Assembly: GCA_965219165.1 (NCBI GenBank)
Contig: CBDCMW010000002.1
Coordinates: 3,348,001 to 3,412,000 of the forward strand
Origin: Aldehydirespirator sp965219165
GTDB taxonomy: Bacteria > Actinomycetota > Acidimicrobiia > Acidimicrobiales > Aldehydirespiratoraceae
Direction of reading: 5' to 3'
Length of the DNA stretch: 64,000 nucleotides
Below the pieces are notes generated by a model. The model was not told the DNA's origin, did no database searches, and saw only the letters and a list, made by a program, of their open reading frames with translations. Positions 26,133 to 35,711 of the stretch are shown piece by piece. A program made the translations under genes and the position numbers. How positions within the stretch are numbered: position 1 is the first letter of the stretch; each line of letters starts with the position of its first letter.

Positions 26133-27494
26133 CTAGGCCTCGGACGCCAGCGGGTCGGGATCGCCGGGGCGCATGCGTCCCGTGAACAGCACCGCCACCC
26201 TCTCGCCGGGCGACACGGCCGTCACGTCGTCGCCGTCGCCCACCCCGCCCAAGGCGAGCAGGCCGCCGAGGCCGGACGCTCCGGTGGGGCACACATCGAT
26301 GCCGGTGTGGCGATGGGCCAGGCTGTGGGCGCGCCGCAAGTCGTGCTCGGAGGCGACCAGGGGCCAGCCCCCGGAGGCCAGCATCGCCTCGACGATGTCG
26401 ATCCAGTCGTAGGTGATGTCGTCGAGGATCCCCGAGGCGTACGACACCGGCTCGGAGTCCCACGCCTGCATGTAGCGCTCCGGATCGTCGCGCAGCCGCC
26501 GCACCAGCTCCCGCAGACGACCGTCCTCCAGTCGGCCTGTCGCCTCGGCCACCTTGGCACGCAGCTGATTGTCCATGGTGCCCCGAGAGCCGGCTTCGGC
26601 GAGGAGAATACGGCCGAGGAAGTAGAACCGGTCCCGCGCACGGCCAGAGAGCTCCTGCTCGAGCCACTCGAGCGCCAGCGTGTCCCAGGCCCGCACCAGC
26701 GGATGGTTGCCCTGCGGTTGCACGGCATGGACCACGGGCAGGCGAGCCAGATCGCCCCGCGCCACCGCCGCGGCCAGCCCGGTCACCACCGCGGTGGCCA
26801 GCGCGCCCCCGCCGACCTGCACGAACAGCCGGTCGAGGCGGGCCGGAGCGCCGCCGTCGTGGTCGATCAGCGCGTCGACCATCTCCCAGGCCAGGGTCCG
26901 GCCGCCGTCGATGGCGGCCGGGGTCTCGGTCCCCTGGCACGAGAACGCCACCGCCCCGGCCTCGATGGCGGCCAGCATGGCGTGGTGGGCGGGGTCGCCG
27001 GGCACGCCCGGCTCGCGCTCGCAGCGCACCACCCGGCCGCCAAGCTCGGTGATGCGGTCCACCACCGCGTCGTTGGCCCAGGTCGGCACGAACACATCCA
27101 GGGGCCGGCCCACGGCCCGGGCCACCACCGCCGCGGCCAGGGCGGCATTGCCACAGCTGGCGATGACGTACGGCGCATCCTCCCCTTCGTGATTGTCCGC
27201 CCCGGCGAGCCGATGCGCCAAGGCGACGCCGAACAGGTGGCGGGCCTTGTGGGAGCCCGACACGTTGCCGGTCTCGTCCTTGACCCAGAGCTCGGCCCCG
27301 CCCACCCCGACAGCCTCGGCCAGCTCGGGCGACGGGCCGAAGGGCGTGGGCTCGAAGCCGTGGCCTTCGACTCTGGCCACCGCGTCGTCCAGCTCCCGGA
27401 CGGCCGCATCCGGCGCACCGGAGGACACGGCGCCCGCCGCCACCAGCCGGTGCGCCTCAAGCCGATCGGAATAGCACTCGAAGGTGGAACTCAC
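26133..27494 (-). CDS. fold-type-II PLP-dependent enzyme (threonine synthase/tryptophan synthase beta-like)
   Basis: A 453-residue pyridoxal-phosphate enzyme. The PLP lysine lies in VKDETGNVSGSHKARHL, the substrate loop is ASCGNAALAAA, and a glycine-rich phosphate cradle follows in VQVGGGALATAV. The C-terminus has DVCPTGASGLGGLLAL. Length and motif order resemble the threonine synthase/diaminopropionate lyase branch, but the substrate is not assigned. I chose GTG 27494 (VSSTFECY) with GGGAGACAAGAA in front; the frame is open to 27569 but the extra residues are Arg-rich. Confidence 0.75.
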   Translation of the reverse strand: MSSTFECYSDRLEAHRLVAAGAVSSGAPDAAVRELDDAVARVEGHGFEPTPFGPSPELAEAVGVGGAELWVKDETGNVSGSHKARHLFGVALAHRLAGADNHEGEDAPYVIASCGNAALAAAVVARAVGRPLDVFVPTWANDAVVDRITELGGRVVRCEREPGVPGDPAHHAMLAAIEAGAVAFSCQGTETPAAIDGGRTLAWEMVDALIDHDGGAPARLDRLFVQVGGGALATAVVTGLAAAVARGDLARLPVVHAVQPQGNHPLVRAWDTLALEWLEQELSGRARDRFYFLGRILLAEAGSRGTMDNQLRAKVAEATGRLEDGRLRELVRRLRDDPERYMQAWDSEPVSYASGILDDITYDWIDIVEAMLASGGWPLVASEHDLRRAHSLAHRHTGIDVCPTGASGLGGLLALGGVGDGDDVTAVSPGERVAVLFTGRMRPGDPDPLASEA

Positions 27495-27605
27495 TTCTTG
27501 TCTCCCACGATGCCGCCGTGTCCGAGCCGAACGAACTGCCTGCGGCTTTCCCACCCATATGGTGGACAACTGACAGGAGTTCCGTTCACGGCGATCACGG
27601 GAAGC

Positions 27606-29168
27606 TCACGACGCTCGATCGTCGTCGCGAGCGCCGGTTTGGCCGTTGAACTCCACGATCAGCTCGTCCCAGTCGTCGGTGAAGTGCCTCATGCCGTCCC
27701 AGAAGCGCTGGTGTCGCCGGGCCACGAAGTCCTCGAAGGCGGTGCCCTGCTGCTCCACCCAGGTGAAGTAGCCGAGGTTGAAGATCCGCCGACGCTCCGA
27801 CTCCGAGCAGGCCAGGTGGCGGACCTCGCCGCCCCCGCCGTCGATGAGGCCCCGCCCGAAGGCGCCCGCGGCCGCGACGTCGTCGTAACCACCCCGGTGA
27901 TGGCGCCCGATATAGGCCTCCCGTTCGGCGTCGTAGAGCTCCGAGCCGTCAGTTGCGACCGTCACGATCACGTCGTCGCGGCCCATGTCGTGGGCCTTGG
28001 CCACCGCGATGGCGGCCAGCGCGTTGCACGACGACGAGTAGCCCATGTGGGTGAGCGCCCCCACCATGCCGGCGTCGAGCCCGGACCTGTCCACCAGATG
28101 GTCGCGCCCTGCCGGGGTGTTGAACAGCACGTCGAGCGAGTCGGTGCACACGTCGCTGACGGCCACTATGTCGTCGGTGTTCATCACGTTGTGGATCAGC
28201 GGCACATGCTTGTCGCCGATTCCCTGGATGTTGTGCTCGCCGTAGCCGTTCTCCAATAGCGTCGGGCACTCGAGCGCTTCGGCGGCCACGATCCGGCACC
28301 CGTGGCGGTCCTTGAGGTAGTCGCCCGCTCCCAGCGTGCCGGCCGAGCCCGACGCTGACACGAAGGCCGCCAGCCGCGAGCCCGGCCGGCCCGCGGCAAC
28401 ATGCTCGTACAGCCGCTCGAGGGCAGCCCCGGTGACGCTGTAGTGGCCCAGGTGGTTGGAGAACTCCGAGAACTGGTTGACGATCACGTTGCCACCGTCG
28501 AGGGCCATCTCGTTGCAGGCGTCGTAGATCTCCTTGACGTTGGACTCGGTGCCGGGTGTGCGCACGATGTCGCGGGCCGGGTCGAGCGTCCACTGCTCCA
28601 GCCAGTCGAAGCGAGCCTTGCTCATGCCCGCGGGCAGCACGGCCACGCCCCGGCAGTCCATGATCCGGCTGATGGCCACGCCGCCCCGGGCGTAGTTGCC
28701 GGTGGACGGCCACACCGCGCGGTGCCGGGTGGGGTCGAACTGGCCGGTGACCAGCCTCGGGGCCAAACACGCGTAGGCGGCCAGCACCTTGTGGGCCCGG
28801 ATCATGGGGAAGCGGTTGCCCAGGGCCAGCACGATGCGGGCGTCGACGCCGGTCATCTCCGGCGGCAGCTCCACATAGTCGGGAACCTCGTGGGGGCCGC
28901 TGCCGTCGAGGCGCCCGAACCAGTGGACCCGGAACAGGTTGGCGGCATCGGGCTCGTTGCGGTCCACCCCGGCCAGCGCCGCCAGTCGGGCTGCTGGGAT
29001 CGTGGATGGATCGCGCAGCTCCGCGAAGGTCGGCAGGGCGATGCGCCGGGACCGGAAGCGCTCGACCGTGTTGGTGTAGGCGTCGCGGTCGGCAACCTCG
29101 GCAGTCAGCCCGAGGGAGCGGTGCGCCCGGCCGACCTCGGCATCAGAGATGGTGCTGGCGTCTGTCAT
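27606..29168 (-). CDS. large fold-type-II PLP-dependent enzyme, substrate unknown
   Basis: A 520-residue protein with the fold-type-II layout. The active lysine is probably in MIRAHKVLAAYACL, the substrate-binding loop in AVWPSTGNYARGGVAISRI, and SASGSAGTLGAGDYLK is the phosphate-binding glycine loop. A C-terminal domain includes DDVIVTVATDGSELYDAERE and may be regulatory or extra catalytic. It resembles cysteine-synthase-like proteins of unknown role. I chose ATG 29168 (MTDASTISD). It lies 111 bases upstream of another type-II enzyme on the same strand. Confidence 0.7.
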   Translation of the reverse strand: MTDASTISDAEVGRAHRSLGLTAEVADRDAYTNTVERFRSRRIALPTFAELRDPSTIPAARLAALAGVDRNEPDAANLFRVHWFGRLDGSGPHEVPDYVELPPEMTGVDARIVLALGNRFPMIRAHKVLAAYACLAPRLVTGQFDPTRHRAVWPSTGNYARGGVAISRIMDCRGVAVLPAGMSKARFDWLEQWTLDPARDIVRTPGTESNVKEIYDACNEMALDGGNVIVNQFSEFSNHLGHYSVTGAALERLYEHVAAGRPGSRLAAFVSASGSAGTLGAGDYLKDRHGCRIVAAEALECPTLLENGYGEHNIQGIGDKHVPLIHNVMNTDDIVAVSDVCTDSLDVLFNTPAGRDHLVDRSGLDAGMVGALTHMGYSSSCNALAAIAVAKAHDMGRDDVIVTVATDGSELYDAEREAYIGRHHRGGYDDVAAAGAFGRGLIDGGGGEVRHLACSESERRRIFNLGYFTWVEQQGTAFEDFVARRHQRFWDGMRHFTDDWDELIVEFNGQTGARDDDRAS

Positions 29169-29246
29169 GCCCCAAGTATCACGCCCCAACCGGCCTACCA
29201 GACGGTCGGGCGGCGGCAACCGCCCGCGGCCGCGCCGACGGCGGGC

Positions 29247-30815
29247 TCAGATGGCTCGGTCGTGGCCGGCCCAGTAGGGGTCGCGCAGCTTGCGCTTGTA
29301 GAGCTTGCCGTTGGGATCCCGGGGCATTTCGGTGGTGTAGTCGATGGAGCGGGGCAGCTTCTGGCGGGCGATGCGGTCCCGCAGCCACTCCAGGATCGCC
29401 GCGGTGGTGCTGTCGCCGGGATCCCAGCCGTCGCGCAGCTCGACCACAGCCTTGATCTCCTCGCCCGTGTCGGGGTTGGGCACGCCGAACACGGCTGCGT
29501 CGCCCACCGCGGGGTGCTGCACCAGCTCGCCCTCGATCTCCGCGGGATAGATGTTCACTCCGCCGACGATGATCATGTCGTTGGCCCGGTCGTTGAGGAA
29601 CAGGTAGCCGTCTGAGTCGAGATAGCCGACGTCGCCGACGGTGAAGAAGCCCCGCAGGCGGCTGGCCGCCGTCTTGGCCTCGTCGCCCTTGTACTCGAAC
29701 ACCGCGCCCGGCATCTTCATGTACACCGTCCCCGACTTCCCCGGCGGCCGGTCGTTGCCGTCGTCGTCGACCACGATGACCTCGCAGCCAGGCCAGGCCT
29801 TCCCCACTGTGCCGGGCCGCTCCATCCACTCCGCGGCCGACACCACGGTGCCGCCGCCCTCGGTGGCCGCGTAGTACTCCCAGATGGAGTCGCCCCACCA
29901 CTCGATCATGCGCCGCTTGGTCTCCACCGGGCAGGGCGCGGCGGCGTGCACCATCGAGCGCAGCGACGACACGTCGTAGCGGGAGCGCACCTCCTCGGGG
30001 AGCTGCAGCAGCCGGTTGAACATCGTGGGCACCATGTGCGAGTTGGTGACCCGGTAGCGCTCCATGCGCTCCAGCGCGCCCTCCGCGGTCCAGAGATCCA
30101 TCAGCACCACGGTGTGGCCCATGTGCAGCGACATCGTGGTCCAGTTGTTCACCGCGGTGTGGTACAGCGGCGCCTGGGTGATCTGCACGTTGCCGCCATG
30201 GGGCACGGTGCCGAACAACATCAGCAGGCGGCCCGCGGTCGACGCGGCCTCGTCGGGGGGACGGGGGTCCAGCGCCCGTCGCACTCCCTTGGGCCGTCCC
30301 GTGGTTCCCGAGGTGTAGAACATGAACGACCCGGTGGCCAGATGCTCCGGCTCCGGCCGGTCCCCTGACTGGCCCGCGATGAGCTCGTCGAAGGGACGGA
30401 AGCCCTCCACCGGCCCGCCCACGCAGAAACGGTTCGCCTCGGGCACAACGCAGCCGTCGACGGCCTTGGCGGCCTCCTCCCCGAAGCGCTCGTGCACGAT
30501 GAACGCCTTGGTCTCAGCGTCGTTGACGATGTAGTTGATCTCCGCGCCGACGAAGTGCCAGTTGATGGTGGTCACGTACAAGCCGCTCTGGTAGGCGGCC
30601 AGGCACACCGCCAGCTGCTCGAAGCAGTTGGGCAGCACGGTGGTGACCTGGTCGCCCTTGCCGAGCCCGGCGGCCCGCAGTCCCCGCGAGATCCGGTTCG
30701 CCAGCGCGGCCAGCTCGGCGAAGGTCAACTGGTTGTGATCGGGGTCGACCACTGCCAGGGATTCGGGGTCGGCCTCGGCGATGGCCCACAGTCCGAGGGC
30801 GTCGGTGTCAGCCAT
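29247..30815 (-). CDS. acyl-CoA synthetase (AMP-forming)
   Basis: A 522-residue ANL-superfamily adenylating enzyme. Signatures: P-loop-like FMFYTSGTTGRPKGVRR, YYAATEGGG (A5), FFTVGDVGYLDSDGYLFLNDR (A7), MIIVGGVNIYPAEIE (A8) and the catalytic lysine in PRDPNGKLYKRKL (A10). It would activate a fatty or aromatic carboxylic acid to its CoA thioester. ATG 30815 (MADTD) is chosen over an upstream start. It is divergent from an enoyl-CoA hydratase 78 bases away, suggesting coordinated beta-oxidation-like use. Confidence 0.88.
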   Translation of the reverse strand: MADTDALGLWAIAEADPESLAVVDPDHNQLTFAELAALANRISRGLRAAGLGKGDQVTTVLPNCFEQLAVCLAAYQSGLYVTTINWHFVGAEINYIVNDAETKAFIVHERFGEEAAKAVDGCVVPEANRFCVGGPVEGFRPFDELIAGQSGDRPEPEHLATGSFMFYTSGTTGRPKGVRRALDPRPPDEAASTAGRLLMLFGTVPHGGNVQITQAPLYHTAVNNWTTMSLHMGHTVVLMDLWTAEGALERMERYRVTNSHMVPTMFNRLLQLPEEVRSRYDVSSLRSMVHAAAPCPVETKRRMIEWWGDSIWEYYAATEGGGTVVSAAEWMERPGTVGKAWPGCEVIVVDDDGNDRPPGKSGTVYMKMPGAVFEYKGDEAKTAASRLRGFFTVGDVGYLDSDGYLFLNDRANDMIIVGGVNIYPAEIEGELVQHPAVGDAAVFGVPNPDTGEEIKAVVELRDGWDPGDSTTAAILEWLRDRIARQKLPRSIDYTTEMPRDPNGKLYKRKLRDPYWAGHDRAI

Positions 30816-30893
30816 CGTGCCGGCTCGTCTTCGGGCGCCGCTGTGCACCCGCGGTCGCGTCGCTGTTGTTCATGGGAGGTAGTTTGGCCGATT

Positions 30894-31724
30894 GTGAGCG
30901 CTGAGCGCCCCCTCGATGAGCAGGTCCGGCTCGAATACCGCGACCGGGTGGCTTGGATCACCATCGACCGGCCCGATGCCGGCAATGCCTTGAACCCGCC
31001 GAGCCGGGACCGGATCCGCGACATCCTCGAGGGGCTGAACACCAGCCATCGGGCCCGTTGCGCGGTGATCACCGGCTCCGGCGACCGGTTCTTCTGCACC
31101 GGCGCCGACCTGCGCCACTCCTACGGCGACGCCGACCGCTCGACCGACGTGCCCGAGCGAGTCGTGGGCGACGCCCGACGCATGATGCTCGACGGCCAGC
31201 ACTCGTTGTTCGCCGCGCTGCTCGACTGCGACCTGCCGGTGATTGCCGCGGTCAACGGCACCGCGGCCGGCATGGGAGCGCATCTGGCGCTGGCCTGCGA
31301 CCTGGTAATCGCCGGCGACCGGGCCAAGTTCGTGGAGGTGTTCGCCCGCCGCGGCCTGGTGCCCGACGCGTTGGGCCCGTGGCTGCTGCCCCGCATCATC
31401 GGCGTGCGCCGCACCATGGAGCTGTTCCTGCTGGCCGAGGACCTGCCTGCCGACACAGCCCACGAGTTCGGCCTAGTGAACCGGGTAGTGCCCCACGACG
31501 AGGTTCAGCCGGCCGCGGCCGAGTGGGCCGAGCGCCTGGCCAGCGGACCGAGCCGCTCGTTCGCGCTGACCAAGTGGCTGGTCAACCGCAGCCTGGACGC
31601 CGACCGGACGACCATGGCCCACGACGAGGCCGTGGCCGTGGAGCTCAACGCCGGCACCGAGGACGCCGCCGAGGGTGTGGCCGCCTTCCAGCAGCGCCGC
31701 CCGCCCGAATGGAAGGGCTACTGA
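30894..31724 (+). CDS. enoyl-CoA hydratase/isomerase family protein
   Basis: A 276-residue crotonase-fold protein. It begins with a beta strand VRLEYRDRVAWITIDRPDAGNALN, then AVITGSGDRFFCTGADL (first oxyanion loop) and ALLDCDLPVIAAVNGTAAGMGAHLALACDLVIA (second oxyanion loop), and ends PPEWKGY, a usual crotonase tail. The family hydrates or isomerises enoyl-CoA esters. GTG 30894 is the start, with GGGAGGT about 13 bases ahead. The P450 gene converges on it with 4 bases between stops. Confidence 0.88.
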   Translation: MSAERPLDEQVRLEYRDRVAWITIDRPDAGNALNPPSRDRIRDILEGLNTSHRARCAVITGSGDRFFCTGADLRHSYGDADRSTDVPERVVGDARRMMLDGQHSLFAALLDCDLPVIAAVNGTAAGMGAHLALACDLVIAGDRAKFVEVFARRGLVPDALGPWLLPRIIGVRRTMELFLLAEDLPADTAHEFGLVNRVVPHDEVQPAAAEWAERLASGPSRSFALTKWLVNRSLDADRTTMAHDEAVAVELNAGTEDAAEGVAAFQQRRPPEWKGY

Positions 31725-31728
31725 GCGG

Positions 31729-32931
31729 CTAGGAGAACGCCACTGGCAGGCTGGCCAGGCCCCTGAGGGTGAGCCGTCGCTTCCAGGGCGGGTTGTCATC
31801 GAGGGGTGTCCACGTTCCGAAGCGATCCAGCAGTGCCTGCAGCACCACCTGGCCCTCCAGACGGGCCAGCGCCGCGCCCAGGCAGTAGTGGATGCCCGAG
31901 CCGAACGACAGCATCGGCACCTCGCCGCGGCCCACGTCGAAGCGGTCCGGATCCTCGATGACGGCCGGATCGCGATTGGCTGCTCCCAGCAGCGTCAGCA
32001 ACCCATGGCCCTTACCGATGGCGTGGCCGCCGATCTCGGTGTCGGCGCGGACGTAGCGGCCGTCTATCTGCACGGGCGGCTCGAAGCGCAGAACCTCCTC
32101 CACCGCGGACGGTACCAGCGAGCGGTCGGCCCGCAGCCGGGCCAGCTGGTCGGGATGGCGCATCAGGGTATGGACCATGTTGCCGATCAGGTTCATGGTC
32201 GTCTCGAAGCCGGCCGCATAGATGAGCGAGACCGTGACGGCCACCTCCTGTTGGGTGAGGCGGTCCTCGCCATCGCTGGCCGCGATCAGCCCCGACAGGA
32301 GATCCTCGGCCGGCTCTGCCCGTCTGCACTCGATCAGGTTGTCGAGGTACTCGCTCATCTTCGCTCCCGATACCGCGGCCCGCTCCGCCTCCCCGGGCTG
32401 CCGGTTCGGCTCGAGCGTGGCCGCCAGGTCCGATACCAGCGGTCTTAGCCAGTCGCGGTCGGCGGCCGGAATCCCGACCAGCTCGCTGATCACGTTGGCG
32501 GGCAGCGGGAAGGCGAGCGCGTCGATCAGGTCGCACTCCCCCGCTTCGGCCACGGGATCGAGCAACTCTGCGGTCATGGCCTCGACCGCCGGCCGCAGTC
32601 GCTCCACCCGTCGCGGGGTGAACGCCCGGCTCACCAACGATCGGATCCGGGTGTGGTCGGGCGGGTTGAGGAACAGTAGCGAGCGGGGACCGTCGGGCCT
32701 GCGCGCTCGGGACGACGCCAGCAGCGAGGGCGCCTCTTCGCCAGGCTCAGGACTGCCGAGTCTCGAATCGCGCAGCGCGGCCCGGCAGTCCTCGAAGCGG
32801 GTGAGGATCCAGAAGTCCGACAAGCCGGTCTTGTGCACCGGCGACGTCTCCCGCAGCTCCCGCAGCAACGGGTACGGATCGGCGATCACGTCCGGGTCGG
32901 TGACGATCCTCAGCAGCAGCTCGTCGCTCAT
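31729..32931 (-). CDS. cytochrome P450
   Basis: A 400-residue soluble bacterial P450. The I-helix oxygen-binding motif is AAGFETTMNLIG, the ExxR is EEVLRFEPP, and the heme loop is FGSGIHYCLGAALARLE with the axial cysteine. No membrane anchor is present, as in bacterial class I enzymes that need ferredoxin and ferredoxin reductase, neither of which is in the neighbourhood. The start codon overlaps the psuG stop (ATGA), so the two are translated together. The substrate is unknown. Confidence 0.92.
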   Translation of the reverse strand: MSDELLLRIVTDPDVIADPYPLLRELRETSPVHKTGLSDFWILTRFEDCRAALRDSRLGSPEPGEEAPSLLASSRARRPDGPRSLLFLNPPDHTRIRSLVSRAFTPRRVERLRPAVEAMTAELLDPVAEAGECDLIDALAFPLPANVISELVGIPAADRDWLRPLVSDLAATLEPNRQPGEAERAAVSGAKMSEYLDNLIECRRAEPAEDLLSGLIAASDGEDRLTQQEVAVTVSLIYAAGFETTMNLIGNMVHTLMRHPDQLARLRADRSLVPSAVEEVLRFEPPVQIDGRYVRADTEIGGHAIGKGHGLLTLLGAANRDPAVIEDPDRFDVGRGEVPMLSFGSGIHYCLGAALARLEGQVVLQALLDRFGTWTPLDDNPPWKRRLTLRGLASLPVAFS

Positions 32932-33866
32932 GAGTCGGCTCCCTCTCCAACAGCAGGGTATTGGGCCAGAGCGAGGGCGATCTCGGCCGCCACAGCCGCG
33001 TTCGACTCGGCCAGCGCGATGTTGGCTTGAACGACCGCCCCGCCGGTGACCTCGGCCAGGGCGTTCAGGACGGCCGGGGTGACGTCGCCGCCTGACACCC
33101 CGTCACGGTGGGCTGCGGCCTCGGCCGCCGCGACGGCTTCGGAGACTTGCGCCATGTCGAGCTCTGCCGAAGCGGGGATCGGGTTGGCTACGAGAATCCC
33201 GCCTGGGTGCCCAAGCGCCGCGGCGGCTCGGAACGCGGCCGCGACCCCCCGCCCGTCGCGCACGACGCTCGTCAGCTCCCGGCCGCCATCGCGCACATAG
33301 AAGGCCGGGAAGCGGTCGGTACACCAGCCCAGCACGGCCACACCGAGGGTCTCGAGCCGCTCGAAGGTGAGCGACACGTCGAGGAACACCTTGACCCCCG
33401 ACGACACCACCACGATCCGGTGGCGGGCCATGGCATCCAGGTCTTGGCTCACATCGCCGCTGCGGTCCGCGCCCCGGTGCACGCCCCCAATGCCGCCGGT
33501 AGCGAACACCTCGATGCCAGCCGCCTCAGCGAGCGTCACCGTGGCCGACACCGTGGTCACCCCCACGTCGAGGCCGCCCGCCACCGCCGGTGCGAGGTCG
33601 CGGGCTCCAAGCTTCACACAGCCGCCGAACAGCCGCTCGGCCTGGGCCCGGTCGGCGCCGACGACAGCGCGACCGTCGAGCACGCCGCACAGAGCCGGCA
33701 CCGCGCCCCCGGCCCGAACCGCGGCCTGGACGAGCTGGAGGCACTCGCGGTTGGCGGGCTCGGGCAGGCCCAGCCCTGAGAAGATCGTGGACTCCAGCGC
33801 CACCACGGGGGCACCCGAGGACAGAGCCGCCGCAACCTCGTCGCCCACCCTCAAGACAACAGCCAC
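32928..33866 (-). CDS. psuG: pseudouridine-5'-phosphate glycosidase
   Basis: A 312-residue protein matching PsuG: PVVALESTIFSGLGLPEPAN near the start, AGGAVPALCGVLDGRAVVG, CVKLGARDLAPAVAGGLDVGVTTVSAT (with a conserved lysine), FATGGIGGVHRG and VVVSSGVKVFLD. PsuG splits pseudouridine 5'-phosphate into uracil and ribose 5-phosphate. The frame is open far upstream into another gene's antisense region, but GTG 33866 begins the conserved part. No psuK kinase is adjacent; instead the P450 gene is coupled downstream by ATGA, an unusual pairing. Confidence 0.88.
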   Translation of the reverse strand: MAVVLRVGDEVAAALSSGAPVVALESTIFSGLGLPEPANRECLQLVQAAVRAGGAVPALCGVLDGRAVVGADRAQAERLFGGCVKLGARDLAPAVAGGLDVGVTTVSATVTLAEAAGIEVFATGGIGGVHRGADRSGDVSQDLDAMARHRIVVVSSGVKVFLDVSLTFERLETLGVAVLGWCTDRFPAFYVRDGGRELTSVVRDGRGVAAAFRAAAALGHPGGILVANPIPASAELDMAQVSEAVAAAEAAAHRDGVSGGDVTPAVLNALAEVTGGAVVQANIALAESNAAVAAEIALALAQYPAVGEGADS

Positions 33867-33983
33867 GCTGCGAGCGTACGGGGGGCTCCAAGGTACGCGG
33901 GCTCGACGATGCGGAACGGTTCGAGGGCGAGACGACTCGATAGTCGCGGGGCGGGCCCCAGTGGTGACCGTAGGATCGCAGAG

Positions 33984-35711
33984 GTGACTCCTGAGCCGAC
34001 CGCCTCTGAGCTGATTGGGGACTTCAACGCCGCCTACGGGGCTCTCACCGCGCCGGGCGCACCCTTCGCCTCGACCGCAAAGGAGGTCCGCGGCGTGCCG
34101 GTTCGGGTGTTCGACAACGCCATGGCGAACATGCGCACCGTGTGGGAGATGACCTCCCAGCACGGCGACAAGGACTACCTCGTGTACGGCGACGAGCGTT
34201 ACAGCTACGCCGATGCCCAGGTTCGGGTGCGGGCCCTCGCCCACTACCTGCGGACCGAGCACGGCGCCGGGCCGGGCGCGCGAGTGGCGGTTTCGATGCG
34301 CAACTACCCGGAATGGGTGCTGGCCCACTGGGCCATCATCTCGACAGGCGCTGCCGTGGTCGGCATGAATGCATGGTGGACAAGAGCCGAAATGGAGTTC
34401 GCACTCAACGACTCCGAGCCGGTTGTGCTGATCGTCGACGGCGAGCGGTTCGAGCGGCTCGGACCCGAGCACGCCGAGGTTCCGCTCATCGTGACCCGCC
34501 ACGACGGCGACCTGCCGGCCGGCGCGCCGCGCTGGGACTCGGTGACGAACCCCTCCACTGCACCCGACACCCTGCCTGAGGCAGACATCGACACCGACGA
34601 CGACGCCTTGATCTTCTACACGTCGGGCACGACCGGCGTCCCCAAGGGGGCTCAGCTCACCCACCGGGCGGTGGTGCACAACTTGCTCAACATGATCTTC
34701 CTGGCCGCTTGCGGGGACGCGGCCCGGGCCCGACGCCTCGCAGCCGCCGGCGGCGAGCCCCCCGAGCCGGCACCGGCGGTCTCCGCCCTGCTCCCGGTGC
34801 CTCTGTTCCATGTCACCGGCTGCAACTGCGTGATGCATCCGGTCACGATCGCGGGCGGCCGGCTCGTGCTCATGTACCGCTGGGACGCAGCCGAAGCCCT
34901 GCGACTGATCGAGCGGGAGGGGGTCACGGTGCTGACCGGCGTCCCCACCATGTCCCGCGAGCTCCTGCAGCATCCCGACTGGTCCAGCACCGACACGTCG
35001 TCGCTGCGCTCGATGGGCGGCGGCGGCGCGGCCATCCCCACCGACCTCGTGCGCCGCATCGACGAAGGGCTCTCCCGCGGCCAGCCCGGAGTCGGCTACG
35101 GCCTCACTGAGACCTCCGGCGTCGCCACCGCCATCAGTAACGAGTTCTACGTGGCCAACCCGTCCTCGGTGGGTCCGATGGTGCCGTGCATGGAGGCCGA
35201 GGTCGTCAACGAAGCCGGCGAGACGCTCGGGCCAGGCGAGAGGGGCGAGTTGCTGCTGCGGGGCCCGAACGTGATGAAGGGCTACTTGAACCGGCCCGAC
35301 GCCACCGCCGACGCGATAGTCGACGGCTGGTTCCGCACCGGCGATGTGGCCGAGATCGACGCCGACGGCTGGATCTACATCAAGGACCGCATCAAGGACA
35401 TGGTGATCCGGGGCGGCGAGAACATCCACTGTTCCGAAGTGGAGGCGGCCATCTATGAGCTCGACGAGGTCGCAGAGGCCGCCGTGTTCGCCGTGGCCGA
35501 TGAGCGCCTCGGCGAGGAAGTGGGGGCTGCGGTGGTGCTCGTCGGAGGCGCCCAGCTCGACGAGGCGGTACTGGGCGCTCATCTCGACGGTCGTCTGGCC
35601 CGCTTCAAGCATCCGAGCTACGTGTGGTTCCTGGACGAGCCCCTGCCTCGCAACGCCAGCGGCAAGTTTCTCAAGCGCGAGCTGCGAGAACGCTTCGCTC
35701 CCGGCTTCTGA
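33984..35711 (+). CDS. acyl-CoA synthetase (AMP-forming)
   Basis: A 575-residue ANL-family enzyme. Visible are LIFYTSGTTGVPKGAQLTHRA (A3), the substrate-pocket strand LLPVPLFHVTGCNC, GYGLTETSG (A5), WFRTGDVAEIDADGWIYIKDR (A7), MVIRGGENIHCSEVE (A8) and the terminal lysine motif PRNASGKFLKRELR (A10). The ENIHCSEVE variant is typical of long-chain and aromatic acid ligases. GTG 33984 is chosen, giving VTPEPTASELIGD. It is divergent from psuG. The stop codon overlaps the ATG of a short lipoprotein-like ORF. Confidence 0.88.
   Translation: MTPEPTASELIGDFNAAYGALTAPGAPFASTAKEVRGVPVRVFDNAMANMRTVWEMTSQHGDKDYLVYGDERYSYADAQVRVRALAHYLRTEHGAGPGARVAVSMRNYPEWVLAHWAIISTGAAVVGMNAWWTRAEMEFALNDSEPVVLIVDGERFERLGPEHAEVPLIVTRHDGDLPAGAPRWDSVTNPSTAPDTLPEADIDTDDDALIFYTSGTTGVPKGAQLTHRAVVHNLLNMIFLAACGDAARARRLAAAGGEPPEPAPAVSALLPVPLFHVTGCNCVMHPVTIAGGRLVLMYRWDAAEALRLIEREGVTVLTGVPTMSRELLQHPDWSSTDTSSLRSMGGGGAAIPTDLVRRIDEGLSRGQPGVGYGLTETSGVATAISNEFYVANPSSVGPMVPCMEAEVVNEAGETLGPGERGELLLRGPNVMKGYLNRPDATADAIVDGWFRTGDVAEIDADGWIYIKDRIKDMVIRGGENIHCSEVEAAIYELDEVAEAAVFAVADERLGEEVGAAVVLVGGAQLDEAVLGAHLDGRLARFKHPSYVWFLDEPLPRNASGKFLKRELRERFAPGF

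Noticed and set aside
26076..28259. 727-codon plus-strand frame over both PLP enzyme genes
   Set aside because: Shadow of two enzymes with conserved catalytic loops on the minus strand; repetitive Gly/Val/His text with no family.
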